Part shown: positions 17,946-27,137 of the stretch, piece by piece | Position numbering within the stretch: the first letter of the stretch is position 1 | Layout of the letters: every line of letters starts with the position of its first letter | Assembly: GCF_039523735.1 (NCBI RefSeq) | Contig: NZ_BAAAFW010000014.1 | Span: forward strand, 62,001-126,000 | Length of the DNA stretch: 64,000 nt | Reading direction: 5' to 3' | Source: Tatumella punctata | GTDB taxonomy: Bacteria > Pseudomonadota > Gammaproteobacteria > Enterobacterales > Enterobacteriaceae | Program-made: the position numbers and the translations under genes | Notes under the pieces: generated by a model | What the model was told of the DNA's origin: nothing | The model's database searches: none | What the model saw: the letters and a program-made list of their open reading frames with translations, nothing else

Positions 17946-19484
17946 TTACTTCAGATCCGCATCGTCAAAATTAAACGAAGTATCCGGCATAATATAAAAA
18001 CCGGTCAGATTTTTATTGTTGGCGGAGACCAGTTTTTCAACCACCAGTGGGATCCATGGCTGGTCTTTCCAGATAAGATTCTGTGCATCCTGATACAGGG
18101 CGGTTTTTTGTGCATCGTCGGTCGTTTTCAGGGCATCGGCCAGGTCTTTATCCACTTGCGGATTACTGTAAAAAGCCGTATTGAAAATCGCCGGTGGCCA
18201 TGATGCGGTGGCAAACAGAGGTGTCAGTGCCCAGTCTGCTTCACCGGTGGAGGCGGACCAGCCCGTATAGAACATCCTGACTCCGCTCTCTTTCTGGCCT
18301 TTATCTTCGACCTGTGCAGCCCGTTGTCCGGCATCCATAGCCAGTACCTGTACTTTAACGCCAACCTGAGCCAGCTGCTGTTGCACAAACTGCAGTACTT
18401 TCTGTGCCGTCGTGTAGTTATGTGACGACCAGAGAGTGGTGGAAAAACCGTTCGGATAACCGGCTTCTTTCAGCAACTCGCGGGCTTTTGCCGGGTCATA
18501 CACCGGTTCAGGGAAGGTCCGGGCGTAAGCGATGGCCGGAGGCACAATCCCGGTGGCAGGGGTGGCATAGCCGGAGAATGCCACTTTTACCAGGGCCTGG
18601 CGGTTGATTGCATAATTGAGTGCTTCACGGACTTTCGGGTTACTGAACGGTTTTTGCGTGACGTTCATACTGATATAACGCTGCATAATCGAAGGCCAGG
18701 TGACAACATCCAGTTTATTGTCTTTTTTCAGCAACGGTGCCTGTTCGTAAGGGATAGGAAAGGCCAGCGTTGCTTCGCCGGTTTGCAGCATTGCTGCCCT
18801 GGTATTGTTATCCACGACCGGACGCCAGGTGATTTCATCCAGTTTCGGGTAACCTTTTTTCCAGTAACCGTCCCATTTTTTAACTTTCATATCGTCAGTC
18901 TGGTTCCAGCTGACAAACTGATACGGGCCGGTACCGACCGGGTGGAAACCGATATCCTTGCCGTATTTTTTCAGTGCGGCCGGAGAGATCATCACTGCTG
19001 ACGGGTGGGCCAGATTATTGATAAACGCTGAGAACGGCTGTTTCAGGGTCACTTTAACGGTTAAAGGATCAACGACATCGGTATGGGCGATATTTTTAAA
19101 CAGATTGTAGCGTTTCAGGTGGCTGTCGGGGTTACTGGCGCGGTCAAGGTTCACTTTAACCGCCTCTGCCGTAAAGTCAGTACCGTCCTGGAATTTCACT
19201 GCCGGGCGCAGTTTAAACGTATAGGTCAGTCCGTCCTTACTGACGGTATAGCTTTCGGCCAGCACATTCTCCAGCTTCATATTTTTATCGAAGCCAAACA
19301 ATCCCTGATAGAAAGATTTCGCCACACTCTGGGACAGGGTGTCGTTAGCATCGTACGGGTCCATAGTCGTAAAGCCGGACAAGACGGCAACGACAATATC
19401 TTTGGCGGCAAAAGCAGGCATGGCGACGGCACTGCTGCCGATAAGGCCGGCGGCAATCAGCCACTGAGCGGTTTTCTGGTTCAT
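17946..19484 (-). CDS. gsiB: Glutathione-binding periplasmic protein GsiB
   Basis: 512 residues, as in E. coli GsiB. Signal peptide MNQKTAQWLIAAG...AMPAFA with cleavage near residue 26. SBP_bac_5 signatures include YTFKLRPAVKFQDGTDF near 90-107 and REALNYAINRQALVK near 284-298. It delivers glutathione to GsiC-GsiD. Good AGGAG ribosome site. A gap of about 70 nt to gsiA may hold an mRNA processing point, but no structure stands out. Confidence 0.92.
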   Translation of the reverse strand: MNQKTAQWLIAAGLIGSSAVAMPAFAAKDIVVAVLSGFTTMDPYDANDTLSQSVAKSFYQGLFGFDKNMKLENVLAESYTVSKDGLTYTFKLRPAVKFQDGTDFTAEAVKVNLDRASNPDSHLKRYNLFKNIAHTDVVDPLTVKVTLKQPFSAFINNLAHPSAVMISPAALKKYGKDIGFHPVGTGPYQFVSWNQTDDMKVKKWDGYWKKGYPKLDEITWRPVVDNNTRAAMLQTGEATLAFPIPYEQAPLLKKDNKLDVVTWPSIMQRYISMNVTQKPFSNPKVREALNYAINRQALVKVAFSGYATPATGIVPPAIAYARTFPEPVYDPAKARELLKEAGYPNGFSTTLWSSHNYTTAQKVLQFVQQQLAQVGVKVQVLAMDAGQRAAQVEDKGQKESGVRMFYTGWSASTGEADWALTPLFATASWPPAIFNTAFYSNPQVDKDLADALKTTDDAQKTALYQDAQNLIWKDQPWIPLVVEKLVSANNKNLTGFYIMPDTSFNFDDADLK

Positions 19485-19556
19485 CGTCCTGTTCTCCTGT
19501 GATGATTATTATGCCTGGCGGGCTGTCGCGCGCAGAGGGCAGTATGTCGTGAAAGG

Positions 19557-21416
19557 TCAGCGGATCGGATCCGTACAACGTGCAACAAAATGCTGTGCAG
19601 CCACCTGCACCAGGGTCACCGGTGGCGGGGCCTCTCCGCGCCGGTAAATGGCATCCGGGATCTCTTCGACGCGGGTACTGCTGATATGGCGCGGCGCATC
19701 CGGATCGGCGACCGGCACCGCAGCCATCAGTTTACGGGTATAAGGATGCTGAGGATTTTCGAAAACCTGCTGACGGGTACCTATCTCAACGATCTGCCCG
19801 AGATACATGACAGCGACCCGATGACTGATTCGTTCAACCACCGCCATATCATGGGAAATAAACAGGAAAGCGATACCGTATTCCTGTTGTAAATCCATCA
19901 TCAGGTTAATGATTTTTGCCTGTACAGAGACATCCAGTGCGGACACCGACTCATCAGCAATCACTACTTTCGGGTTTAAGGCCAGTGCGCGGGCAATACA
20001 GATCCGCTGTCGCTGTCCGCCGGAAAATTGATGGGGGTAGCGGCTGGCATGGGCTGCCTGCAAACCGACTTTGATCAGTAATTCTCTGGCCCGTTCGGCA
20101 GCAGCGGCGCGATCCATCACGTTATGTACCAGCAACGGTTCCATAATGGAAAAACCGACGGTCTGACGCGGATCCAGTGATGCGTAAGGATCCTGAAAAA
20201 TAAACTGAATATCACGGCGCAGATGCGCCAGTGCCGATCCGCTGATTTGATCGATTCGCTGTCCGTTAAAGGTGATCGATCCGCCCTGGCTGTCGGCCAG
20301 TTTCAGCAGTGAACGACCGGTGGTGGATTTACCACAGCCGGATTCACCGACCAGTGCCAGAGTTTCTCCGGCATACAGATCGAAGCTGACGTGTTCTACG
20401 GCATGTACCTGACGTTCGACCCGGTTCAGCCAGCCACCACGGATATCAAAACGGGTCACTAAATCCCGGACCTGTAATACGGGCGGAGCATTACGCTGTA
20501 CGGTATCCGGCTGAAGTACCAGTGCAGAGTTACCTTCGTCGGGCAGTGGAAATTTTGCCGGTAGCGGCTGACCACGCATCGTGCCGAGAGCAGGGACTGC
20601 CGCGAGTAATTCGCGGGTATATTGCTGGCGGGGAGCCACAAATAACTGACGCAGCGGGGCGGTTTCCACCTGCCGGCCATGGTGCATCACCGTCACCCGG
20701 TCGGCCATTTCGGCCACCACGCCCATATCGTGGGTGATAAAAATCACCCCCATATGCATCTCCTGTTGCAGTTCACGGATCAGATTAAGGATCTGCGCCT
20801 GGACGGTAACATCAAGTGCGGTAGTGGGTTCATCGGCAATCAGCAGTGCCGGGCGACAGCTCAGAGCCATGGCGATCATCACCCGCTGACGCATTCCGCC
20901 TGAAAGCTGGTGAGGAAAGCGTTGCATCGTATCTGCGGCGGCCGGAATTTTCACCCGTTCCAGTAATTCACAGGCTTGTTTACGGGCCTGTGCGGCGTTG
21001 TTTCCCTGATGCAGACGCAGAGATTCGGCGATCTGCTCTCCGACCGGAAATACCGGATTCAGGGAAGTCATGGGTTCCTGGAAGATCATTGCGATATCTG
21101 CTCCGCGGATCCTGCGCAGTTGCTGTTGATCGGCGCGGCCAAGATCAAACAGAGATCCGTTGCGCCGCCGCAGCCAGCGCTCACCGGAAACCTGAGCATC
21201 GTTCTGCCGGAGCAGACCCATCAGGGCGAGGGAAGTCACGGATTTACCGGAACCGGATTCGCCGACCAGGGCCAGTGTCTCACCACGGTTGACGGACAGT
21301 GATAAGCGATCAACGGCCTGAAAATACTGAGGGTTACGTCCGAAGGAAACGCTGAGATTTTCTGCCAGCAGTACCCGTTCCGGATCCCGGATCATTGCCC
21401 GGGGGAGATCAGTCAT
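19557..21416 (-). CDS. gsiA: Glutathione ABC transporter ATP-binding protein GsiA
   Basis: 619 residues (E. coli 623), with two ABC ATPase domains in one chain: GESGSGKSV (about residues 54-62) with LSGGMRQRV, and GESGCGKST (about 355-363) with FSGGQRQRI. Each is followed by an ADEP or ADES Walker B. It energises glutathione uptake. The start is preceded by GAGGAA and lies 9 nt after the iaaA stop. The second Walker B reads VVIADESVSALD, with Ser where most have Pro; this is common in the family. Confidence 0.92.
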   Translation of the reverse strand: MTDLPRAMIRDPERVLLAENLSVSFGRNPQYFQAVDRLSLSVNRGETLALVGESGSGKSVTSLALMGLLRQNDAQVSGERWLRRRNGSLFDLGRADQQQLRRIRGADIAMIFQEPMTSLNPVFPVGEQIAESLRLHQGNNAAQARKQACELLERVKIPAAADTMQRFPHQLSGGMRQRVMIAMALSCRPALLIADEPTTALDVTVQAQILNLIRELQQEMHMGVIFITHDMGVVAEMADRVTVMHHGRQVETAPLRQLFVAPRQQYTRELLAAVPALGTMRGQPLPAKFPLPDEGNSALVLQPDTVQRNAPPVLQVRDLVTRFDIRGGWLNRVERQVHAVEHVSFDLYAGETLALVGESGCGKSTTGRSLLKLADSQGGSITFNGQRIDQISGSALAHLRRDIQFIFQDPYASLDPRQTVGFSIMEPLLVHNVMDRAAAAERARELLIKVGLQAAHASRYPHQFSGGQRQRICIARALALNPKVVIADESVSALDVSVQAKIINLMMDLQQEYGIAFLFISHDMAVVERISHRVAVMYLGQIVEIGTRQQVFENPQHPYTRKLMAAVPVADPDAPRHISSTRVEEIPDAIYRRGEAPPPVTLVQVAAQHFVARCTDPIR

Positions 21417-21425
21417 GGCCGTTCC

Positions 21426-22388
21426 TCAGATGTCTGATAGCTGGCGGTAGATAGCAACCTGCGGCGGGTTTTCGCCCTGAGCAGAGGCGCGGTACATTCC
21501 TTCGCTGTTAAAAGGCAGTGCGATATGACCACTGGCATCGACAGCGATCAGACCGCCTTCGCCGTCAAGTTGGCCAATGGTCCGCATCAGATGCTCACAG
21601 GCACTGTCCAGAGAGCGTCCGGCATACCTGATCTGTGCCGAAATATCGTAACCGGCCTGGGCCAGTATAAAGACCTCGCCGGTGCCGGTGCAGGAGACGG
21701 CGACCTGCTGATCGGCATAGCAGCCCGCGCCCGGCAGCGGAGTATCACCGATACGGCCGGCCCGTTTATTGGTCAGCCCCCCGGTAGACGTGGCTGAGGC
21801 CAGGTTGCCAGCGGCATCCAGTGCCACAGCACCCACAGTGCCGAATTTACTTTTCGGATCGATAGGATCACCGCCCTGCAGGGCAGCCGCATCATGATCC
21901 AGCAGAATACCGTCACTCTGCAGGGCCTGTTGCAGCTGTGCGAAACGTTCAGCGGTAGAATAAAAATCTTTGCTGACCATCTCCAGACCTTGTGCGGCGG
22001 CGAAATCATCCGCTCCCGGACCCGCCAGCAAGACGTGGGGACTGTGTTCCAGCACGGCTTTGGCCGCCAGCACCGGATTACGTACCCTGCTGACCGCCGC
22101 AACGGCACCGGCCTGACGGGTGCGGCCATCCATCAGGCAGGCATCCAGTTCATGGGTCCCCTGATGGGTAAAGACTGAACCTTTACCGGCATTAAATAAC
22201 GGACATTCTTCCAGCAGACGTACCGCTTCAGTGACGGCGTCTGTGGCGCTACCACCGGCGGTTAAAATATCCTGACCTGCGGTAATAATTTCCTGTAGTG
22301 CCTGGCGGTATTGCTGTTCTTTTTCAGGGCTCAGGGCACTACGGGTAATAGTCCCGGCCCCGCCGTGGATTGCAATTGCAGTTTTCAC
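21426..22388 (-). CDS. iaaA: Isoaspartyl peptidase / L-asparaginase IaaA
   Basis: N-terminal-nucleophile hydrolase, about 320 residues (E. coli 321). It is made as a precursor and self-cleaves before the catalytic threonine in GTVGAVALD (T184 from this start; T179 in E. coli), giving alpha and beta chains. It releases L-aspartate from isoaspartyl dipeptides and beta-aspartyl compounds. I chose GTG 22388 (VKTAIAIHGGAG, AGGA site 5 nt upstream) rather than a TTG at 22409, because family proteins begin just before the AIHGGAG motif. First gene of the gsi operon, as in E. coli. Confidence 0.9.
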   Translation of the reverse strand: MKTAIAIHGGAGTITRSALSPEKEQQYRQALQEIITAGQDILTAGGSATDAVTEAVRLLEECPLFNAGKGSVFTHQGTHELDACLMDGRTRQAGAVAAVSRVRNPVLAAKAVLEHSPHVLLAGPGADDFAAAQGLEMVSKDFYSTAERFAQLQQALQSDGILLDHDAAALQGGDPIDPKSKFGTVGAVALDAAGNLASATSTGGLTNKRAGRIGDTPLPGAGCYADQQVAVSCTGTGEVFILAQAGYDISAQIRYAGRSLDSACEHLMRTIGQLDGEGGLIAVDASGHIALPFNSEGMYRASAQGENPPQVAIYRQLSDI

Positions 22389-22903
22389 GCCTGTCTGTCC
22401 TGTATCCAAGGGAAATAATTTATAGTTATTTATGATTTTTATACATTTTGACTATAAAAATTGCAGAACAGCTTGTAAAGCCTGCTTTTGCTGTCGGTTA
22501 ATACCCTTTTGTTATGGATAGTAAAAAAAAGACCTAACCGTCGGAGACTGGCACTCTGAAAGAAAATAAATCACCGTCAGTTGAATACAGTGGCTGTGAT
22601 TTACCGTCGCAGAAGAAGGGCAGGTTAACGGTAAAGGATACCGCCATCGTTCAGAATGGGCTGGCCGGAAATGGCCAGCAAATGCGCCCGCACCGCGATA
22701 TCCTGCGGCATTTATGTGCTGACGCAACGGTACCCCGGCATATTTTGTCGCGGGGAACAGTGACCGGCGGGCAGGGCTGTGTTATCAGCAGAGGTGATTT
22801 CGCAGGCGGTATGCCTGCAGAAAAGTGTCCGGTCTGCATTCTCTGCATATAAACCCGCGCGGTGGTGAACGGGTGAAGGCAGTGATAATCTTTCTGAGCG
22901 GCC
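22389..22903. other. 515-bp gap between ybeM and iaaA
   Basis: The iaaA promoter must lie near 22400-22500 (AT-rich, minus strand). On the same strand at 22711-22625 is a 28-codon frame ending GQPILNDGGILYR, which resembles the C-terminus of short-chain dehydrogenases (GQ-x-I-x-x-DGG). It is preceded directly by a stop and has no ribosome site, so at best it is a remnant. Nothing else convincing. Confidence 0.45.
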
Positions 22904-23698
22904 TCAGTTGTCCCTGAGCTGTGGGGTGGCAAAACGGCGATTCTCCAGTACCGGGACGATTTGCCGTGCATAACGGATCCGCTGCGGATCAACGTCAGCA
23001 AACAGTAATCCCGCCGCTTCACCGGCACTGGCGATAATGACACCCAGCGGGTCAGCGACCAGACTGTTGCCGGTATTTTTCGGGCCACATTCCCCCACCG
23101 CCACCATATAGCAGGTATTTTCCAGCGCGCGGGCACAGGTCAGTAACTCCCAGTGCCTTTCTTTTAGCGGGCCACGCAGCCAGGCTGAGGGCAGAACCAG
23201 TACATCGGCCCCTTCTGCAGCCAGCCGTCTGGCCAGTTCCGGAAAACGGATGTCATAACAGATCATCAGTCCGACCTGTAACCCTGCCACCGTAATCAGG
23301 GGAGGAACCTGATGACCCGCATCGACCCGGGCTGACTCCTGTACTGCAAAGGCATCATACAGATGCAGTTTCTGATAACGGGCGATAATCTCACCCTGAC
23401 GGATGGCAAACAGCGTGTTCACTGCCCGCTGATCGGCGGCAGGAATATGCTGGGTAAAAATGGTGGTCACAGATAACCCGCGGCTGGCCGCCAGCAGCGT
23501 ACTGAGAAAAGGCCCCTCTTCCGGCTGGGCGGCATCAATCACATAGCCTGGCTGGGTATTGTCTCTGGCCAGAATGGCTTCCGGAAGCACCAGCAGATCG
23601 GCTCCGCCATCAGCTGCCTGTTGCATCATTTGCTGACAAGTAGCGGCATTTTCCTGCCATTCGCGGCTGACGGCAAACTGCCCGAGTGCAACTTTCAT
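22904..23698 (-). CDS. ybeM: Nitrilase-family amidase YbeM (deaminated glutathione amidase type)
   Basis: 264 residues (E. coli YbeM 262). The Glu-Lys-Cys triad is visible: E40 (VLPEAIL), K110 (RYQKLHLYD) and C147 (MICYDIRFPE). Close family members hydrolyse deaminated glutathione, a damaged form made by transaminases, to alpha-ketoglutarate and cysteinylglycine. Start 23698 has an AGAGGA site 8 nt upstream; a longer frame to 23734 lacks one. It is transcribed in the same direction as iaaA-gsi but 500 bp upstream. A metabolic link to glutathione import is attractive but unproven. Confidence 0.85.
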   Translation of the reverse strand: MKVALGQFAVSREWQENAATCQQMMQQAADGGADLLVLPEAILARDNTQPGYVIDAAQPEEGPFLSTLLAASRGLSVTTIFTQHIPAADQRAVNTLFAIRQGEIIARYQKLHLYDAFAVQESARVDAGHQVPPLITVAGLQVGLMICYDIRFPELARRLAAEGADVLVLPSAWLRGPLKERHWELLTCARALENTCYMVAVGECGPKNTGNSLVADPLGVIIASAGEAAGLLFADVDPQRIRYARQIVPVLENRRFATPQLRDN

Positions 23699-23791
23699 CA
23701 CAGTATCCTCTGATAAGGGTGTCCGGGCCATCATAGATAACTCCCGGCGGGGACGCTATTACTGCTGTATAATATTCATCCCTGCGGCAGG

Positions 23792-24583
23792 TTATCGGTT
23801 GTTATCCGTGTCTGAACAGGGTGTTATAACCCGTACCGTAGCGGTAGCCAGTTGCTGTGCCAGGCCCGATGGCAGTGGCTGATCGGTGATTAGGGTATCA
23901 AAGGCGGTAATATCGGCGATCCGTGCCGGTAATACTTTGCCGAATTTACTGCTGTCCAGCACCAGTACTTTATGTCCTGCCCGCTGCAGCGCGCGATGTT
24001 TCATCGGTAATTCATTAAGGTTGTAACAGGTGACCCCCTGCCGCTCATCCAGACCCGCCGCCGAAATAAAAGCCAGCGCCGGGCATACCTCTTCCAGCTG
24101 CGGGTGTGCACCGACTGGCGTAAAAATCGCATTATCAGGATGAAATTCACCTCCGCTGAGGATCACCCGGCAGGCCGTTTTTTCCTGTAATGCCAGGAAA
24201 GTATTCATCGATGCCGTCAGTGCGGTAAAGGGCAGGCTATTATCAATGGCGGCAATAATACGTGGCGTTGTGGTTCCGCAGTCAAAAAATACTGTGTCCT
24301 GCGGACTGATCAGAGCAGCCGCCAGCCGGGCGAGCTGTTTTTTTTGCGCAGTATGCTGGGTTTGCTGATCAGAAATAAAGTAGTGAGCCGTTTGCTGGCG
24401 GGTGGTACTGACAATATAGCCACCCAGCAATAACAATTGCTGCGGGTAATGGCTAAGGTCACGCCGGATGGTCATTCCCGACACTCCCAGTAATGCGGCG
24501 GCCCGGCTCAGGTGGATCCGTTGTTCCCGCTTAATTTCCTGCAACAGGAGCTGTATACGTTGTTCGCGTCTGGTTTCCGTCAT
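23792..24583 (-). CDS. deoR: Deoxyribose operon repressor DeoR
   Basis: 263 residues (E. coli 252). N-terminal DeoR helix-turn-helix (LSRAAALLGVSGMTIRRDL, about residues 25-43) and a C-terminal sugar-isomerase-like sensor domain with FFDCGTTTPRIIAAIDN near 99-115 and SSKFGKV near 215-221. It represses nucleoside and deoxyribose catabolic genes and responds to deoxyribose-5-phosphate. Strong GAGGGA ribosome site. In E. coli deoR is also near the gsi operon. The C-terminus is about 10 residues longer than in E. coli. Confidence 0.87.
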   Translation of the reverse strand: MTETRREQRIQLLLQEIKREQRIHLSRAAALLGVSGMTIRRDLSHYPQQLLLLGGYIVSTTRQQTAHYFISDQQTQHTAQKKQLARLAAALISPQDTVFFDCGTTTPRIIAAIDNSLPFTALTASMNTFLALQEKTACRVILSGGEFHPDNAIFTPVGAHPQLEEVCPALAFISAAGLDERQGVTCYNLNELPMKHRALQRAGHKVLVLDSSKFGKVLPARIADITAFDTLITDQPLPSGLAQQLATATVRVITPCSDTDNNR

Positions 24584-24729
24584 TCTGTCATTCCCTCACC
24601 GGTAATCTGTTGTTCTGGCGGCTGTACTGACAACAGAAGATAACGCTGAAGATTATGCGCATGTCCGGGCAGGAAGCACAAACGATACGGGCAGAAGAAA
24701 ACATTTCTGCGGGGAGGGCCGGTCAATAA

Positions 24730-24755
24730 CCGCCTGCCGGAGACCTGGCAGGCGG
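24730..24755 (-). terminator. Hairpin after psiE
   Basis: Perfect 9-bp stem CCGCCTGCC/GGCAGGCGG with an 8-nt loop, just past the psiE stop. On the minus strand it is followed by only a short T stretch (GGTTATTG), so a moderate terminator at most. Confidence 0.5.
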
Positions 24756-24762
24756 CGGGAGA

Positions 24763-25155
24763 TCAGGTTTCTTCGTCTTCGTGTTTACGGTAGGGGAATT
24801 TAATATGGCCGTAGCGGACAATTAACACCGCGACACCCAGCAATACGATAGCCAGTGCATACCAGACAATTTCCTGAGGTTTAATATCGCTGGGCTCGGT
24901 CATCAGATGACGGGCGATACCGACCATCGCGATATACAGCGGCATACGTACCGGTAACTGACCCATTTTCCAGTAGGTTTCGGTCATTGAGATAAATTCG
25001 AGATACATAAACAGCAACAGGATATCGCTGACTGTGATGTGCCGGTTGATCACCATGGTCACCACATGGCTGAGTCCGGCAAAAATGGTTGAAAGCAGAA
25101 TGATCACCAATCCGCCTTTTTCGATGACGGAATGGATACTGCGCGGGAACTTCAT
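24763..25155 (-). CDS. psiE: Phosphate-starvation-inducible membrane protein PsiE
   Basis: 130 residues (E. coli 136). Four hydrophobic helices (about 14-35, 43-60, 70-88 and 98-113) make it a small inner-membrane protein. HITVSDILLLFMYLEF, with the following TETYWKMG, is characteristic of PsiE. The biochemical role of PsiE is unknown; in E. coli it is induced by phosphate starvation and repressed by cAMP-CRP. GGAGA ribosome site 7 nt before the ATG. I do not see a clear Pho box upstream. Confidence 0.9.
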   Translation of the reverse strand: MKFPRSIHSVIEKGGLVIILLSTIFAGLSHVVTMVINRHITVSDILLLFMYLEFISMTETYWKMGQLPVRMPLYIAMVGIARHLMTEPSDIKPQEIVWYALAIVLLGVAVLIVRYGHIKFPYRKHEDEET

Positions 25156-25396
25156 CGTTGTCTCCGAAATAAGTAATCGCCTGCGGGCGTAATTATCACT
25201 ACAGGTGACTGATTTTAAAAAATACCGTCCGCAGAGGGAAATTAATTACTGCTACCGGGTATTGCAGCCAGTCCGGACAGGGCCTGCTGCTGTCCTGCAT
25301 ACCCTCTGCCGGTAAATAATTGCTGTAAAAAACAGCAACTAAACCAGAGGTGCTGGATAAGCAGCCACAGATACCTTATAATCCACGCCACTTAAA

Positions 25397-25472
25397 GGCC
25401 CCTTAGCTCAGTGGTCAGAGCAGGCGACTCATAATCGCTTGGTCGCTGGTTCAAACCCAGCAGGGGCCACCA
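25397..25472 (+). tRNA. ileX: tRNA-Ile (CAU anticodon, lysidine type)
   Basis: 76 nt including an encoded CCA. Acceptor stem GGCCCCT pairs with AGGGGCC. Anticodon loop CTCATAA gives CAU. The T-loop sequence is TTCAAAC. The body is nearly the same as E. coli ileX, the AUA-decoding tRNA whose C34 is changed to lysidine by TilS; a Met-elongator identity is excluded by the acceptor and D-arm sequence. It has its own terminator and sits just before insertion-sequence debris. Confidence 0.93.
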
Positions 25473-25481
25473 GATAAAACA

Positions 25482-25517
25482 AAGACTCAGATAATAAATT
25501 ATCTGAGTCTTTTTTTT
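25482..25517 (+). terminator. Strong intrinsic terminator after tRNA-Ile
   Basis: 13-bp stem AAGACTCAGATAA/TTATCTGAGTCTT with loop TAAA, then eight T. It begins 9 nt after the tRNA 3' end. Confidence 0.9.
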
Positions 25518-25604
25518 GCGCCCTAACCAGTGCAGTAATAGGCGGGCAATCCCCTGTTTTTAACGGAGGCGATAAGTGTCAAGGTAGTTGTCACTCCCCC
25601 TCGG

Positions 25605-26222
25605 TTAATTTAAGCCGCCTGTTTTTCCCGTTCCGGATTCAGGGTTACCGCAGCCTTCAGGCTGCCAGTTTCTCGTTTTCCCTGACCAGCGTTCAGGATG
25701 AGCCTGTCTCGCGCTCCGGTACAGTTCATCACGCTGTTTAAGAAGCACATGATCTTCTCCGCGCACCACCGACGGTAACCAGGTGATATCCCATGACCAG
25801 ACCTGACAGGGTCCGGTGGCGGTATAGGTTGTCGGGACGGCGGCCTTTTGCTGACGTGCCTGACGCCCCCGGCAGTGCACTTCGCCTGACCGCCGCAGCA
25901 CACGGTAAAATGTGGATTCACTGGCCAGATAAATGCCTTTATCCGCCAGCCGTGGCACGATTTGTGACGGCGGCAGGCTGGCATATTCCGGCTGATGGCA
26001 GACATCCCGTATCCGGCTTTCTTCCTCAGAGGATAACCGGTTAAACGGTACCGGCCTGAGGGCTTCAGGTCTGCCGTCACGTGGTGTTTTCTGCCAGCGA
26101 CGCCAGGTGCGCAGACTGATGCTGACTTCCCGGCAGGCAATGGCCCGTCGTGCACCCGACGTTACCGCTTCATTTATCCACAGAATAAACTGCTGTCGTT
26201 CGCTCTCAGGGGTCAGTCGTCC
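25605..26222 (-). pseudogene. IS3-family transposase OrfB (rve integrase), internally deleted and frameshifted
   Basis: Reading on from the end of orfA in a shifted frame gives about 155 residues of a normal OrfB N-terminus (RLTPESERQQFILWINEAV ... TFYRVLRRSGEVHCRG), reaching the first catalytic Asp in WSWDITWLP. After VVRGEDHVLL the sequence jumps to the extreme C-terminus (HPERWSGKTRNWQPEG), so the second Asp and the Glu of the DDE triad are gone. A further frame change follows near the end (LNPEREKQAA is in another frame). The element cannot transpose by itself. Confidence 0.8.
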
Positions 26223-26695
26223 GCGTCTGTTTCCCCGTAGTAATCCGTGAGCTTTTTTCGCAGTACCAGTATGGCTGCCGCCTCCGCCAGGGCTTTTTCT
26301 TTGCGGAGCAGTTCTTTCTTCAGCTGCTTATTTTCTTTCAGGCTCTGTTTCAGTGCCGCTTTATCACCGGGATTCTCCGTCTGTAAAAATCCCTGCCGCC
26401 ACTGAACCAGCTGTTCCGGATACAGGCCTTTTTTACGGCAGTATTCTGCAATCTCTGCCTCACTCAGTGTGGCGGTTTCGACTATCACGGCAAAGCGTGC
26501 TTCTGCTGACCATTGTTCACTGTTCTTTTCTGCGCCGGGCACCGGTTTCCCCTCTGATTTAGCCTGATTACGCCAGTTATACAGGGTAGCTTCGGATATT
26601 CCTTCCATCTGTGCAACAGCCGTGACAGTCATATTGTAAGGCGGTAACAGTTTTGCCAGTGTTGCAGCCTTACGCTCCGGTGAAATACGTTTCAT
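26213..26695 (-). CDS. IS3-family transposase OrfA
   Basis: 160 residues. The N-terminal helix-turn-helix (VTAVAQMEGISEATLYNWRN, about residues 24-43) binds the element ends. A C-terminal coiled coil (ALKQSLKENKQLKKELLRKE, about 114-133) is the usual dimer region. The frame overlaps orfB by a few bases, as in elements that make OrfAB by programmed frameshifting. It is complete, so could still bind the ends, including those of the neighbouring fragment. Confidence 0.85.
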   Translation of the reverse strand: MKRISPERKAATLAKLLPPYNMTVTAVAQMEGISEATLYNWRNQAKSEGKPVPGAEKNSEQWSAEARFAVIVETATLSEAEIAEYCRKKGLYPEQLVQWRQGFLQTENPGDKAALKQSLKENKQLKKELLRKEKALAEAAAILVLRKKLTDYYGETDADD

Positions 26696-26753
26696 CTGTC
26701 ACTCCATGCCCTCAGATTGATTTTTCAGAGGGGGTGACAACTATGCTGACACT

Positions 26754-26897
26754 GAGGGATATTCCCCGGCGAGGAGCGATTCTCTGCCAGAAGCTGAAGA
26801 CGATTTGGACAGGGAGCCAATGGTCAATAACGACAGAAAATTCGTTCCCGGACTCGGCCAGATAAATAAAGAAACGATAGCAGCATTAATCCCTTAA
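26754..26897 (+). pseudogene. Possible 3' remnant of a gene cut by the IS element
   Basis: Directly after the IS right end, a frame stays open for 47 codons and ends at TAA 26895-26897. Its tail (DSLPEAEDDLDREPMVNND, continuing to INKETIAALIP) is hydrophilic and looks protein-like. I do not recognise the family. It may be the C-terminus of an interrupted gene, or chance. Confidence 0.3.
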
Positions 26898-27027
26898 GCC
26901 GAAGGCCCCTGTTATAGTTTTTTCTTCTTTAATATTCTTCATATCATGACGGGCATCTCTTTTCAGTCAAATTACAAGCCGGTTAATATTGCATCAGTTA
27001 CACCCTGGCGCTGACAAGGAAAAGCCA

Positions 27028-27137
27028 ATGGATCGTCAATACAACAATGGACTGACCGCAGAACAACGGCTTTCAGCCACAGTGCAATCCCCGTTTACGG
27101 CGGAACCACCGGCCGCAATCACTGAAGCAGCGCGTGT
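27028..27137 (+). pseudogene. 5' stump of an unknown gene truncated at the IS fragment
   Basis: ATG 27028 is preceded by AAGGA with 7-nt spacing. The frame runs 36 codons (MDRQYNNGLTAEQRL ... AAITEAAR) and then meets the ambiguous base at 27138, where a second IS end begins. No homology recognised. Either a gene truncated by insertion and deletion, or a false join in the assembly. Confidence 0.4.

Larger units (their letters stand above)
25575..26753 (-). mobile_element. IS3-family insertion sequence, internally deleted
   Basis: About 1.18 kb bounded by imperfect inverted ends that share AGTGTCA, three bases, then TAGTTGTCAC and a CCCCTC run (left 25575-25602, right 26727-26753 in reverse). 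It carries intact orfA and a broken orfB on the minus strand. IS3-family elements of this type are normally about 1.2-1.5 kb; here part of orfB is missing. Boundaries are set by the shared end sequence and are good to a few bases. It lies just beyond the tRNA-Ile terminator. Confidence 0.8.

Noticed and set aside
22625..22711. 28-codon frame ending in a dehydrogenase-like GQPILNDGG
   Set aside because: Stop directly before the ATG and no ribosome site; too short to call as a gene, noted only as a possible remnant.
22651..23136. 161-codon minus-strand frame overlapping ybeM
   Set aside because: Shifted-frame shadow of ybeM; composition and lack of a start site do not support it.
26653..26865. 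70-codon plus-strand frame across the IS right end
   Set aside because: Runs antisense through orfA and over the element boundary; chance frame.
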